Source: Garcia nutans
Lineage: Eukaryota; Streptophyta; Magnoliopsida; Malpighiales; Euphorbiaceae
Length of the DNA stretch: 64,000 nt
Assembly: GCA_947685225.1 (NCBI GenBank)
Contig: CANTUV010000051.1
Location: 5,146,001 to 5,210,000, forward strand
Reading direction: 5' to 3'
Of this stretch, positions 1 to 13,070 are shown piece by piece; position 1 is the stretch's first letter, and each line of letters opens with the position of its first letter. A model generated the notes under the pieces. The model searched no databases, was not told where the DNA came from, and saw nothing but the letters and a program-made list of their open reading frames with translations. The position numbers were made by a program, and so were the translations under genes.

Positions 1-690
1 CAACTCATACCAGCTCATAACAACTCATACCAACTCATATCAACTTAAGACAAACTCATACCAACTCATATCAAAATCATATCAACTCATATCAACTCAT
101 ACCAACTCATACCAACTCATATCAACTCAAGATAAACTCATACCAACTCATATCAAACTCATATAAACTCATACCAACTCATATCAAACTCATACTAATT
201 AAACTAGCTCATATCAAACTCATACCAATTAAACTAACTCATATCAAAACTCATATCAATAATACAAACTCATATCAGACTCATACCAACTCATAATAGC
301 TAATAGTAACCCATATCAAACTGATTTCAACTCATACCAAGTTCATACTAACTAATTTCTAACTCAAATCAACACTTACTAACTCATACCAATTCATACC
401 AAACTCATATCAAACTCATACCAATTAAACTAACTCATAACAACTCATATCAAAACTCATATCAATAATACAAACTCATATTAGACTCATATCAACTCAT
501 ACTAACTGATAGCAACTCATACCATCTCATATCAACTCATACCAACTTATTATCAACTCATATAAACTTATACCAACTCTTAGCAAACTCATACCGACTA
601 ATTTCAAACTCATATCAACACATAACAACTCATATCAACCTAAGACAAACTCATACCAACTTATATTAAACTCATATCATGCACAGTTTA
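1..690. repeat. Minisatellite of about 10-11 bp units
   Basis: The window opens inside a tandem array built on the unit aactcatacc / aactcatatca, repeated dozens of times with point changes and small indels (for example aactcatatcaaactcatac). The left end is outside the window, so the full array length is unknown. There are no unique spacers between units, so it is not a CRISPR-like array. No open frame of interest runs through it. Confidence 0.9.
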
Positions 691-2370
691 TTCTTCCATC
701 TGAACTGTTTATATCACCACAGCAGTAAAGCGAAAATCAACAATTAAAATTAAATATTTCACCGAACACTAAACATTCCATAAATAAATTTTCATTCTCG
801 AAATTAAAATAAGCACAACGAGTTAGAAGAGAGAGATCGATAGAGAAACAGTATAAATACTTTTATATTGCAGTGAGGAATAGTAAAGAAATAGCGAAAA
901 AATAGTGGCTACTAAGATCGAGAAGGCTGCTGTGAAGAAATAGTTGCTGCTTCGACTTTAAAATGATAAAAATAAAGAGAAACAACGAAGAAATAACGAA
1001 GATGCGGCTACTATGGATTGAGGGTTTCTTACTACGACAGAGAGTTTGGGAAGAAGAAGATGAAATTCGAAAATGGGAGAGAGAAAAAAACTGTTTCTAA
1101 AAATATAAGGCGGACTTTTAAATTTTTAAGGATATTTTTATCTAGAATAGTCTAATTAAGAATAATAGAGTCTAAAATTTAATAATATTTTGTTGAAGGG
1201 TATTTATCTGATAAATTTCCTACTCTTTTTATCCCTAAATCTACTTCTTATTTTATAGGAATTAAAAAATATTGATTATTTTTATTAAAAATATAAATAT
1301 ATATATATATATTTTTCATATTATATCATTATTTTAATATAAGATATATTTAATAAGTTATATTAAATATAAATATTATAGATAATTGATAATTAAATTA
1401 TTAAATTAATAAATAAATTATAATTTAGGATAATTAAAAAAAGTGTAAATCTATCTTTATAGAATAGGTATAATATTTGTCTATGGCATGGTTTTTGCAC
1501 ACTAACGTCAATTTTCATCACCATCATCATTCATCTCCTCTCATCTCTTTTCTTTCACCATCTACAAAAACCAAAAAATTATTGAAAAAACAAAAATTAA
1601 CATTAAAAAAATGAGTTTGAAGAGAAAAGCAAAATATATAACAGTTGGGTGGAGAAAGGAAGAACATAAGAAGACAAGATTAAAAACAAAAGGTGCTTTT
1701 AAGTTAAGGTAATGATGCGGGCTGCGTGTACGTACGTCAATTAGCAGTGTGAAACGATTGCTAGCCGTCATTAATTTTGTACCCATCTTTATTAGGTGCC
1801 AACCCTTAATCCGCGTTTCTTAATAATAATAACCGAACTTACCCATCAATGACTGATAAAAAATTATTTTACTTATTTTTAAATTTGGATTATGAATAAA
1901 TAGCTGTATTAAAATTTAATTAAAAAAATTTTATTATATTTATAATTTTATTTAATTTGACTATAAAAAATAATTTTATATAAAATAATAAATATTTTAT
2001 TTAATATGTATTCATTAATTATGTAACTAATTAATACAGCCAATTTGATTTTAAGATATCTCTATTTATAAGTCCACATATATATATATATGCCACATGA
2101 AATTTATAGTTTCTTTTCTCATAATATTTAATAACTGTGACTAATAAATTATGTTAAAAATTTTGTGGTCAGGCATTAGTGGCGGATTAAATATCATCAT
2201 TAACAGAATATTTTCTTGTAATAAGGTTGGTTAGAAAAACATCATTAATTATAGATATTTGGTGGTATAATATGCTTTTTTTTATTGTTAATCAATATTA
2301 TTCTATTAATAATTATTTTAAATTTAAAATATTTAATAATATTAAATCTAATAAGCATTAATTAGAGTGT
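691..2370. other. AT-rich intergenic DNA with a GA-rich gene-like patch
   Basis: Positions 780-1090 are less AT-rich than their surroundings and rich in GA/GAA on the plus strand, which reads as CT-rich on the minus strand, like a plant 5' UTR. No frame of useful length opens there. The rest is AT-rich with short poly-A/T runs. A 74-codon minus-strand frame at 1562-1786 is dominated by F/L/I and looks like chance. I see no supported gene. Confidence 0.5.
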
Positions 2371-2658
2371 ATGATAAAAGAACACGTAATTACATATATA
2401 ACTGAAACATCAGGATATAGATTTCCAGTGCAATTTGAATTTTGTGGTAGTTATATATATGCTTTTGGACTGTCAATTTATGTGGACAAAGATAGCGTTG
2501 AGCCGACTCTTTATATAAGGAAAGTTAGAGTTGCTGGGAGCAATACAATTTATGATGCAATGATAGATTTCAATCAAATATATTTTTATAGAATATTAGA
2601 TTTCGTTCTGCATAAAGCCAAATCCAGACATCACAATACCATTTTTTTATATATATAA
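2371..2658 (+). CDS. Hypothetical 95-aa frame, doubtful
   Basis: An ATG-to-stop frame of 95 codons with mixed composition (it contains the stretch FCGSYIYAFGLSIY) that is less low-complexity than other frames in this AT-rich region. The GSYIYAFG core loosely recalls a kelch-type strand from plant F-box/kelch proteins, but one partial motif does not make a family assignment. There is no visible promoter, and a TA-rich microsatellite follows. It may be a gene fragment or chance. Confidence 0.15.
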   Translation: MIKEHVITYITETSGYRFPVQFEFCGSYIYAFGLSIYVDKDSVEPTLYIRKVRVAGSNTIYDAMIDFNQIYFYRILDFVLHKAKSRHHNTIFLYI

Positions 2659-2802
2659 ATATATAATATTTCACATAGGCACTACTATATAAAGTGGGAT
2701 GAGAAAAAGGAGATCCCATTGAAAATTTTGAAATTTAAATTTTATATTAATCGAAAATTTTAAATGGTAAGATTATAGAACTTTAAAATTATTAATCTTT
2801 GA

Positions 2803-2840
<38 letters not shown>

Positions 2841-5800
2841 GACCATTGATTTGTGTTTGTTAGATTTACATATATACATAGAATCGGATCTAAACTCATA
2901 ATAAGAATTAAGGGGGTGATATTAATTTTTATTTAAAAAATTAAAGGAGGAAAAATAATTTTTAAAAATTTGTAATAATATAACTATTTAATAATAGAAT
3001 AAGGGTTTTTTTAAAAAAATAAATTAAAGAGCACTGAATGATATAATATATATATATATATATATATATTATATGACATGGAAAGTTAGGAGGAAAGTAG
3101 GGCAAAGGGGTTGACTTGGTATGAATAATTGATTCATTGTGTTATGAGTAAGGCCCTCAAAATTGACACTTAGCACATTTCATCCCTATCTCATTGCAGC
3201 ACAAATTTACGTATATAATTTTTTAAAGTGCTCCCAAAAGTCTAAATTCATATAAAATTAATATAATATAATTTTTTTATTTTATGTCCCATTAATTAAT
3301 TTCAATTATTTATTAAATGTTATTCTTTTTTATTTAGTTTATAAAAAATTAAACCTTAAAAAATCGAAGAATATTAGTTAAACAAAAAATTTCTGCAAAA
3401 AAAATACAAAGGATTGAACTTCGTTGCCTTGTTTTCTTACACAAAAATTAACAAGTAAAAAATTAATAGGTTGTTATGGCATAATTTATTTTTTTCCCCT
3501 TGGCTCTTCATTTTGGCCTACCATACTTATCCACGTTAATTAATTAATAAGTCTACATTTGCTTTCCAAATTTCTAATATTTTCTCCCTTCTCTGTTTTT
3601 TATATTTTTTTACTTGTGTATCATTCGATGGAGTTTTTTTTTTTTAAATTTGGCCTGAAAGACTATTATTTTTTAATAATTTTATCATTTTTTTAAATTA
3701 AACTATTATACTACTTCAAATTATAATATATTGTTTTATAATTGTAAATCATGATCAAAATAGACCACTTTGGATATATATTAAAGTAAAAAATTATCAA
3801 AAAAAGATGGAAAATCAAATTTTTGCATAAATAATTTCGGTTTAAGTGAATATTATGACACCATAATTACTTATATATCACTTGTGCAACATAAAAAAAA
3901 TTATATAATATTTTTATCATCAAAACAATTTTTAATTCAATTAAAAATTAATAATAATGTCTATTACCTACAGACATAAACTACTTTTTTGTCTATGACC
4001 TTATCACGTGTACTATTTTATTTGATTTGAAAAATATTACTATTGGCAATAGAGGTAATTTTTTTTTCTATCGGTAGGATACAATAGTTAATAAATTTAT
4101 CTATCCAGGATATGATAAATTATTTCAAAAGGATATTATAAAATTATAAAAAAATACAAAAATTTCAATAACAATGTTAAATAAAAAATATATTTGTTAT
4201 AGATATACACTGTTTGCCCCATTTGATGTGCACATGGCATTAGATTTGAGACCTGTAAAACAATGAATAAAATGCACATGTGCACGAGCCATTAATGCAC
4301 CGGTAAGGTCAAATACAGGCCAGGCAGTCATTAGGGCAACATTACTATATGCTTCCCACTTTACACCATTTTTTTTATTCTTAATACTAATATTTATCAT
4401 TATCGTCAGTCATTGTATACATTAATTATGTACCCGACAATCCTCAATGGGTCCTCAAAATTTGCAGGCAAACAATTTTTTTAATCCTTTTTAATTTTAT
4501 CATATATAGTTATATATATCATAAAATTATATATGACACATGTTTGCATTCTAATGGTCCACGTACGTGTTAAAGATTGTAATCTCTTATGCATATTCAA
4601 ACAATTCAATATTCTTTTCAAACTTAATTAATATTGTGTCCAATTATTGGGGTCGAGAAGCCACATACACAACGAACTTATATTATTAACTTAATTAATG
4701 CGATCTCGATTTAATCCCAACTTAATTATAGGAGCAATGTTAAATAATCATTTCTTTCAACATATTTTTGCATGTTAAAATTATTTTCTTTTTAATTTTA
4801 GCTAGATATCATATACCATATAAATATTATATAAAGTCACCTCTATGTATCAACATAAATATGAAATACAATAAAATAAAATGTATGAATGAATGAATAA
4901 TTATTGAATTTATTATTATTTTTACATCTAAGTTTAATTTTTTAAAGATAAAAATGAATGAAATATGAGAATCGACCTTTCATCTCCAATAGTTTCCATT
5001 GTAAGAGCTAATGAGAAAATTTTAATTTGGTGTATATCTATGTTAATTCTTAATAATAAGCTCATAGTTATGATCAATATTAATTATCGCATCCAATATT
5101 TGTCATGATATGCAAGTTCACTTAATTCATTATGTATATATTATATTTTCGTAAGTCTCATCACTATTTAAAATTTTAATATAAGCAAATTATATTTCTA
5201 TATTTTATGTAATGTTGTTGTTTGGGCTAAATTCATATTTGAAAAAGAAAACTTTGATAATTTTTTCAAAAAATAATAGAATGTTTTCAAAGATCATGAA
5301 GCGGCACCACACCACTAATTGTACATATATAATGTCTTTAAAAAAAATAAAACATTTATTTAATATAAATAATAATATTCCAAATATTTCAATTAATTAA
5401 TGACAGTTGCTAGTATGTATGTATGTATTATAAACAGTTGCAGAAAATTAAACCCTATATCTAATCCGAGTTCAATCAACAAAAAGAAACAATGAATATA
5501 TATGCCAAGTCTAAGGGTCAATTTAAGAAATAAAATTTCTCAATATTCTACATGTGTAAAGTGCTACTTAATAAAACAAAGATATATATACACCAAATCC
5601 CACTTTGATTTGATGATTATTAATTTAGAGTTTAAACAATAATAATAATATTATTATAATATAAGATAAAATATATCTCCAATCCCAAACTACTAATTAG
5701 TAATGATATCAATTTTGATTAATTACTGATTGATTTGTTTGCAGATTAAGTTTGACACACTAATAATGTCTTGTATAACCATTTTCTTTCCTATACATAT

Positions 5801-7800
5801 ATAAAACAAAGAAATCAAAATTAAAAATCTTATCATGTTTAATGTGATTTGTTTTCCAAAAATTATTCACTAACTTAAAGAAAACTAAGTTTTTTTTTAT
5901 TATATATGAATAATTAAATTTAAGTGATGTGAATTTTCATTTTCATATGGGGAATGAGTTTATATGTGAGTGGTTTAAGGGGTCAATCTCCCACCCATTA
6001 ATCAATCAATCTGTAGCTTATTATGATAACTATCCATGTGCTTTGTCATTTTTATTTAAAGATAATGTCTAATTTATCCAAAAAACGTATCTTAGTTGAT
6101 TAAAATAGGATTGAATAAGTGAAGAAAGATAACAGTTTAAATTTTATTAAATATACTTTTAGAAAGTTACAAAAAAATTTTAATTTGTAAATTTTATTTC
6201 AAATAAAATTAATTTTATATTTAAATTGTTAAATTAATAAGAGTGAAAAAATTTGTAAAATACAAAAAGAAGATAGTGACCAATTTTATATGTTGGGTTG
6301 AATTTTTTGGTAATTCTTTATAATTCTCATAAAAGCATATATATGGCAAATTATATAATATATAATATATATAGAGTGAGAGGCAAACAGGACAAATGGT
6401 AGCTATCATTTAACCATATTTATGTCTCTTTTGTACAGTTTATTGAGTCATAATCTCAATTGATTATTTAGACTTTTTTTATTAATATTAATTAATTATT
6501 ATAATAATATATTATAATTAATAAATTATTTTTTAAATCTATATGTATTATATAATAAATCATTACTGGTTGTAATATTCTATTGCCACGTCTCACTTTA
6601 ACCCCTTATATATGAAATGATGGAGCAATTAAAGTTTAATTTTCATTCGCACTTTTTATTTAATTTCTATTTTTTAAAATTTTCTATATAAATTAAATAG
6701 AAATTTATACTCTATAGTTTCATATTTTCTTATCATAATTTTTATGTTTTTATTTGTTATTTCCTCCGTTTTAATTTTTATCTCTAATTATTAGTTTTAT
6801 TTTATTATCTTTATTATTTTCTTTCGTTTGAATTGTATTTTGTGTTATAAATATTTTTAAACAATATAATTTTGAATCAGCATTTTCCCTTATTAATAAA
6901 AAAAATAATTTTTTTTTCAAAAAATTATATAAGTTACTATTGAAATCCAATTAACATAAACAAAATTTTTATAATTTTTAACAATATTTATTATATTGTG
7001 CGGTTCTTTATTAGTATATTATTATAATATTAATCTCATATATAATAATAAATTCACATTAAAATGGTTATATTATCTAACTATTTTTATATTAATTTAT
7101 ATAATTTTAAATATATTTATTTTTTAAAATATTATAATTGGGAAATGGAGAAATTGATCATGGGTTATCTAAGAGGGTGTGCTTGTTTTAGAATAAGCTT
7201 CGATGTGCATATATTTATTTTTTAAGTTAGCATTCTAGATTGCTAAGGAACCCTTATACATTAATATCAATAATTTTCATTGTCGGCAAACATCGATCTC
7301 TATGTTTTTTTTTTCTGGCTTCGATGTAGGAATGCTTCAAGTATCCTTGAACAATAATGAATTTGAATTCACATTTTAAATGTTAAATTTAAATTATTGA
7401 AAAAATCAGTGGTGGAGCCATTCCCTCAAAGTTATAATTTTTGGTTATATATATGATTAATTAAAAAAACGATCCCTTTCATTTTTTTTCGTTGCACCCA
7501 TTTATAATTTATATGAAAAATTTTGAATCTTCAGTCCATAAATTAATTTGGATTAATAAATATTATTTTTTTTTTCATATTCTATCAAAAATTAACCTCA
7601 ATAAAAGACTAAAAAATCATTAGTCATTAGATGTAGTGTGCATTTAGATTGACAAATGAAAAAAAAATCCAATAATTACAATTCAAACCCAAAACACAAT
7701 TAAAAAATAAAATTAAAAGATTTATAAGCAAAAATAATTAATAAAAAACTACATTATTCATGTTTCTTCGCCACTTTCATTTAATAATAAAAAAATAAAA
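2659..7800. other. AT-rich intergenic DNA, no gene seen
   Basis: About 5 kb of AT-rich sequence with simple repeats: (AAT)n near 2802-2840, (TA)n near 3048-3070, and many A/T homopolymers. The few open frames (4197-4400, 5212-5400, 6221-6409) are short, biased to I/L/F/N/K, and lack family motifs. I could not place any repeat element boundaries here. Confidence 0.6.
2802..2840. repeat. (AAT)n microsatellite
   Basis: About 13 uninterrupted AAT triplets in intergenic DNA. Confidence 0.9.
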
Positions 7801-7905
7801 AAACACAGAAATATGAATTAGATATGGAGGAGAAAAAGATATCGATAGCAGATAGCAGCAGGAGCGGCGGAGGATGAGAAGGTAAAGGTGGAGCTGTACA
7901 AAAAA
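7801..7905 (+). other. Short GC-richer gene-like island
   Basis: An ATG near 7825 opens a 17-codon frame beginning MEEKKISIADSSRSGGG and ending in TGA. It is a GC-richer island in very AT-rich DNA, directly beside the inverted-repeat arm that starts near 7905. It looks like a copied piece of a gene's first exon, possibly carried by the neighbouring element. No family is recognised. Confidence 0.2.
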
Positions 7906-8660
7906 GGGGACAATTAAAAAATTATCCAAAAAACTAAATTTTTTAAAAAATAATGCACAAAAAAATATTTATATTTTAAAAAAAATTAAAATAAATTTTT
8001 AAAAATACATAATTCTTCACTGAAATAAGATTTTTTTTAAAAAAAATCTCATCTCTCACGATAATCATTATTTACTTCAATTTTTATTTTTTTTATATTT
8101 ACTATTAAATAAAAATATTTTAATAAAATGATAAAATTAATATTTTTAATTATATTTTCAACATATAAAATGTATTAATATTTATAAATAAAAAAAATTT
8201 TAATTTTGATTACAAATAACAAATAACACTAACAAAAATAATAAAAAAAAGCAAAATTTATAAAAAAATATATTAATAAAAATTAATTAAATTTATTTTT
8301 AAATAAATTTTATAAATTATAAACATAAAAATAAAGTTAAAAAATATATAATTTTATTACATAGAAATATTAAGTTCATTACGTAGATACCGTGTAAATA
8401 TTTGATAGATATTATATGTATGTTTGATATATGTTATACATTTGTTATAAGTGTTTAGTAGATATTATTTATATGTTATTTATTTATTGTGTATACGTTA
8501 TATAAATGTTATGTGTATATTATATGAATATAAAATTAAAAAATAAGTTAAAAATCTTAAATAAATTATATAAATGTTTAGTATATGTTTAATAGATGTT
8601 ATATATATGTTTAAATGTTTAGTAAATTGTATGTATGTTACGTGTTTACGAGAATATAAT
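7905..8660. mobile_element. Arm of a long-inverted-repeat AT-rich element
   Basis: The stretch 7980-8365 matches the left arm of the element at about 61.3 kb over roughly 350 bp. It shares, in order, a block with tttttaaaaatacat, an actattaaataaaaatatt block and a tatattaataaaaatta block. Like that arm it is followed by a degenerate array of gatgttatatatatgttt-like units (8380-8660). A matching opposite arm was not found with certainty, so this may be a half element. Long terminal repeats followed by subterminal arrays suggest a Mutator-like or foldback family; this is inference. Confidence 0.5.
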
Positions 8661-8769
8661 ATGAGAAGAATTATTTTTAAATAAAAAATAAATGAAAATA
8701 AAAATAAAAAAGAAAACAAAAAATATAACATTGAAAAGAAGTAAAAATAAAGTAAAAGATATTATCTAT

Positions 8770-9600
8770 ATTATATATATATAAGCCAAATATGAAAGAA
8801 GTATTATAAAAGTGACTCATCATTAATTTTTTAAAATAATGTTATCTCATTTTTTTCTTTTTTTAATTAATATTTATTTGATTTTAATAATGTATATAAA
8901 ATCTCAAATTTAATATTTATTATATTTGTGACTATTAATTTTTTTATTAAATAATTATATATTAATATAATTTTATAATATTAATTAAATAAATTATATT
9001 TTTAATTTTTAATTTTATATAAATTAATTACACAATAATATAATTTAATAATATATTTTAAAATTTTTAAAAATTAAAAAAATATATAACTCTTAACCTT
9101 CATAATAAATTAATTATAAATTAAATCATTTATTTATAATAATAATTAATTTATATATTTTAAAATTTTAAAATTTAAATAATAAAATATATAATTTTTG
9201 ACATTCCTAATACACACACATCAACATCAAATTTTAAAAAAATCTAACTCACATTTTATTTAACTAATTTTTATTTAATTGTAATATTTTTTTTAAATTT
9301 AATAATTAATAAATTATATTTGTGACTTTTAATCTTCTATAAATTAATTATACATTAATATAATTTAATAATATATTTATATTTTTTTTAAATTTAAAAG
9401 GTTAAAAATATAAAACTCTTAACATTCTTAATAAATTAATTATAAATTAAATAATTAATTTAAAATAATAATTAATTTATATATTAGGAAATTTAAAATT
9501 TTAAAAAATAAAATATATAATATTTGATATTCCTAAATCCTAATCAATATTTAGTACACACATATATATATAAGCCAAGAAAAATAAAAGTATTATATAG
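8770..9600. repeat. Degenerate tandem duplication in AT-rich DNA
   Basis: The motif tatatatataagccaa occurs near 8775 and again near 9563. Between them, a block containing aactcttaac and ataaattaattataaatta occurs twice, near 9090 and 9415. The region therefore looks like diverged duplicated AT-rich units. No coding content. Confidence 0.45.
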
Positions 9601-11084
9601 TGCATACCACAAAATATATATATATATGTATAATGTAAAAAAAATAATATTTATATAAAAATAAAAGTAATATATTTAATAAATTATTAATATTTAGAAT
9701 TATTAATATATAAAAATAAAAAGCTGATGTATTTAATAAATTATTAATATATAAATATAAAATATCATATATATAATAAAATTTTTATAATATGATAAAA
9801 AAAAATTATACATACACATTGCGTAGACATGCAATAAGTTATTATAAAAGTGGAAGAAAATTTTGATCAGCATAAATTTGAAAAGGCTACACTAAAATCA
9901 CATAAATAGCTCAATTTCCTCATAAAAAAAATCCTTAACACCATCTTATCAAGGACTTCACCCACAATTGTTCTTCATGAAAAGAATCAACAAAAAAGAA
10001 TAAAAAGAAAAACTAAGTTAGTTTTGATGAATAAAAAAAACAAATTAAAAAAAAAGAAGTTAAAAGAGGATCTGTAATGGAAAATATGAAAAATACATTG
10101 ACGGAAGAGAAAAAGAGAGCCATCGTAATTTTTTTTTAAGATAAAAATTAATCTAAAATTTAAAAAAAAAAAGTTAAAAGAGAAAAAAAAAATAGTGCAA
10201 TAAAAATGCAAAAGAAAATTAAAAAGTATTAAATAGTGTAATTTCTTTTCTCAACCCAAAAAAAATGGAGTATTTTAAATAAAGAAGAAATTACTTAATA
10301 TATCCCTATTTTACTTTTATTTTACACTTTAACCTATTTTAGTTTTTCTTACCGTTATTTTTTCAGATAAGTTTTTTATTTAAGGTTCTTTTTTTTTTTC
10401 ATTTGTACCCTATTCTTTGCATTTTCTCTCAACGGAGTTAACATTCTTCAATTTCTATTGAATTTTCTCTCTTGTTTTCATTCTCCATTGATCTTTTGTT
10501 CATCATTGTTTTATTTTTTTTTTCTCTTGGTCTATTTAATTTCCTCAATAGCGCTAATTTTTGCGTTTTTCTCTTATTATAGATTTGATTTCTTGTTCTT
10601 TCTCTTCTCATTTTCTTTGTCTTTAGTTTTTGATTTGTTGTTTCTCCATTGTATTCCCTTTGAAGTCCCTAATTTGTTGAAGATATTGTTAGTTTTGCAT
10701 AAAGAATTTATTGATGATATTTATTAGTTTGCATGAAGGCTCCAACAAAGAATTGGTGAAGTTGTTGAGCAAATTACAGTTAAGAAATTTTTTTTGTGTA
10801 TGAGATTGGGTTTTTTTTTTTTTTTGTGTGTGTTGTTCAACTGTAATCTTACTATTTTTTTTTTGTTGTTCAATAGCAATACATGTTAGCTGTTCGATGA
10901 AATGTTTCAAAGAAAAAAAATTTCTTATTTTTGTGATTTTTTTAATTTTATTTCTCAATTTTGTATTTTTTGAATGTATACTTACTCTTTCTTTTAAATT
11001 TTATTTTTTTATTTTTTATATTTTGCTTATTTTATTTGTGATATATGAGTATTTTATCTGTATTAAGAGCTACTGATTTAATTA
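9601..11084. other. AT-rich, pyrimidine-rich DNA, no supported gene
   Basis: Poly-T and CT-rich sequence containing overlapping F/L/S-rich frames on both strands (10458-10727, 10689-10958, 10828-11076). Overlapping open frames on opposite strands with extreme composition are expected by chance here. No motif is recognised. Confidence 0.5.
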
Positions 11085-11855
11085 ACATTTATATAACATT
11101 TCTAATTAAGTAACAATACATTTATAATTTTAAATTATTTTTATAATGGTTTGTTTTTTGTTCGAGTCAAGCTTGTTTTTTGTATGAGTCAATCATTAAC
11201 ATTTTATATCTAATATCTATAAAACATTTATAATACATTCTTTTCTTTTTATATTGTATTTATAATTTATCTACATAACATCTACAATTCAGACATAATA
11301 TATATATAATTTTAAATTCCTTCACATTGTATTTGTAATTCATTTATATAAAATCTATAATTCAAACACAATACATATACATTTTTAAATTCTTTTTACA
11401 TTATATTTATAACTCATCTGCATAACATTTATAATTCAAACACAACACATTTATAGTTTTAAATTCTTTTACATTGTATTTGTAACTCATTTACGTAACA
11501 TTTTCAATTCAGACACAATATATCTACAGTTTTAAATTATTTTTAAAATTATCTATTTTTATATTAGTCAAGCATCAATATTTTATGTCTAACATCTACA
11601 AGACATCTATAATACATCATTCTCTTTTTACATTATATTTGTAACCTATCTGCATATCATCTACAATTCACTCACAACACACCTACAGCTTTAAATTATT
11701 TTTAGAATGACTTATTTTTTTTATATGAGTCAAACATTAATATTTTATGTCTAACATCTCTAAGACATGTATAATGAATTCATCTCTTTTTATATTATAT
11801 TTATAACACATCTACATAGTATCCATAATTCAACCACAGCACATATATAGTTATA
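11085..11855. repeat. Degenerate tandem array, period about 73-74 bp
   Basis: The anchor tttaaatt recurs near 11311, 11384, 11458 and 11531, giving a 73-74 bp spacing. Each unit holds ttacattgtatttgtaactc, acataacatctacaattc and aacacaacacat-like blocks. Flanking copies near 11150-11220, 11570-11640 and 11700-11780 carry an extra module with atgagtcaa and atattttatgtctaac. No coding content. Confidence 0.7.
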
Positions 11856-12216
11856 TTTTTGAAGAAAAATTGCAGATATTTAATATTGTTTTTCAATTTT
11901 CTGTTATTGATATCTTTTTGTTTGATTATTTTCTTAGTTCTTGTTGATTAATCTTTTTTTTTGTTGACTTTTTTTTCTTTTTTTGTAATATTGGATGAAG
12001 AATATGAATGAAGAAGATGAAGAAATTACTTTTCCGTTAACGGCATATTTACTGTATTTTTGTAATTTGGTGCTTTATTTTTATATATTTATAATATTTT
12101 TTAAAGAGCTCCGTATTATTGTAAATTTTCTTAGTTATTTTTGAAATAATCCCTTGTGTAAATCTAATCTGTGCTAGCTGAATTGTGGATTTTTGTATTG
12201 GCCCAGATCAAGCCCA
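11856..12216. other. Upstream region of the PPR pseudogene
   Basis: AT-rich DNA up to about 12160, then a more balanced composition leading into the old PPR gene. The promoter of that gene should lie here, but I cannot point to a convincing TATA box. Confidence 0.4.
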
Positions 12217-12655
12217 TCAACCCATACCACTACTTTTCAATTTTCCATGGCTTCTATTGGACCGGCGACAAGCGAAACAGGCAAGGCGCCAATGGTGGTG
12301 GCAATTGGCAGATGATGCATGAGCTATGGAGATGAAGCAGATTTTCTTCTCATGAAACTTGTAATGATTACCCGCCAACCATATTGCAAAACTCTCAACA
12401 GAATCGCCAAGCAACGGCCTTCTAATCTTAAAAACCTTCACACGCATAACTATGCATACCATCTACTCGATAAAAATCCTCAACCAAATGCTGTCTCCGT
12501 TCATAGGTCCATGCTCGATTCTATACAGAAAAAACACCCGTTTCAAGCACTTCATATCTTCAAGAAACACCTTCGATTGGATTTTCTCAGAAACATTGAT
12601 GAAGTTAGTGTTTCCCTGGCCCTCAAATCTTGCTATGGAGACTCATTAATTGGGT

Positions 12656-12665
12656 CTCAGCTCAG
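12656..12665 (+). repeat. 5-bp tandem duplication (ctcag x2) causing a frameshift in the PPR gene
   Basis: ctcagctcag lies in the PPR frame. With a single ctcag the frame continues into the expected PPR wording (VHGFAITSG) up to the copia insertion; with two it shifts and stops at 12694-12696. This is a separate lesion from the copia insertion about 100 bp downstream. Confidence 0.8.
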
Positions 12666-12763
12666 GTCCATGGGTTTGCTATTACTTCTGGATTGATTTC
12701 CCATATAACGGTTCCTAATGCGCTAATGAGTATGTACTGCAAATCTGGACAGTTTAGTCACGC

Positions 12764-12768
12764 TTTAC
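12764..12768. repeat. Left target-site duplication of the copia element (tttac)
   Basis: tttac directly precedes the TG of the left LTR and is repeated exactly at 17863-17867 after the right LTR. This proves insertion by an integrase with a 5-bp stagger. Confidence 0.95.
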
Positions 12769-13054
12769 TGCTGAGGATCAAAGAGTCCAGCAAGTAATGG
12801 AATAAAGAAGATCAAAATCAATTGAGAAGAGCTGTATTGGAAAATGCAGAGAGCATTCAATCATCTCTCCCGCCTTTTTCATTCTATACACATACCTTAC
12901 TGTACAATCAGTTAGTTAACCATATATACAAGTATATTAGCCAATCATAATCTGAGTATTAGATTAATGAGCTGGCATTCAGTTATGAGGTTAGCTATAT
13001 TAACTAATCTGTGATATAACTACAGTGACTGTACATATTAACTATACTTCTACA
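12769..13054 (-). repeat. 3' LTR of the copia element
   Basis: 286 bp starting tgctgaggatc and ending ttctaca on the plus strand. It is the 3' LTR because the element reads on the minus strand, and it is bordered by the polypurine tract. Confidence 0.95.
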
Positions 13055-13070
13055 CCCCCCCCCCCTCTCT
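13055..13070 (-). promoter_or_regulatory. Polypurine tract of the copia element
   Basis: On the minus strand this is AGAGA followed by eleven G, ending at the first base of the 3' LTR. It is the expected primer site for plus-strand DNA synthesis. Confidence 0.9.

Noticed and set aside
1..690. Regular short repeats resembling a CRISPR-like array
   Set aside because: Units are contiguous with no unique spacers, and the window is clearly a plant nuclear genome; it is a minisatellite.
10458..11076. Overlapping 80-90 codon frames on both strands
   Set aside because: Extreme F/L/S or K/N composition in pyrimidine-rich DNA and mutual overlap on opposite strands point to chance frames.
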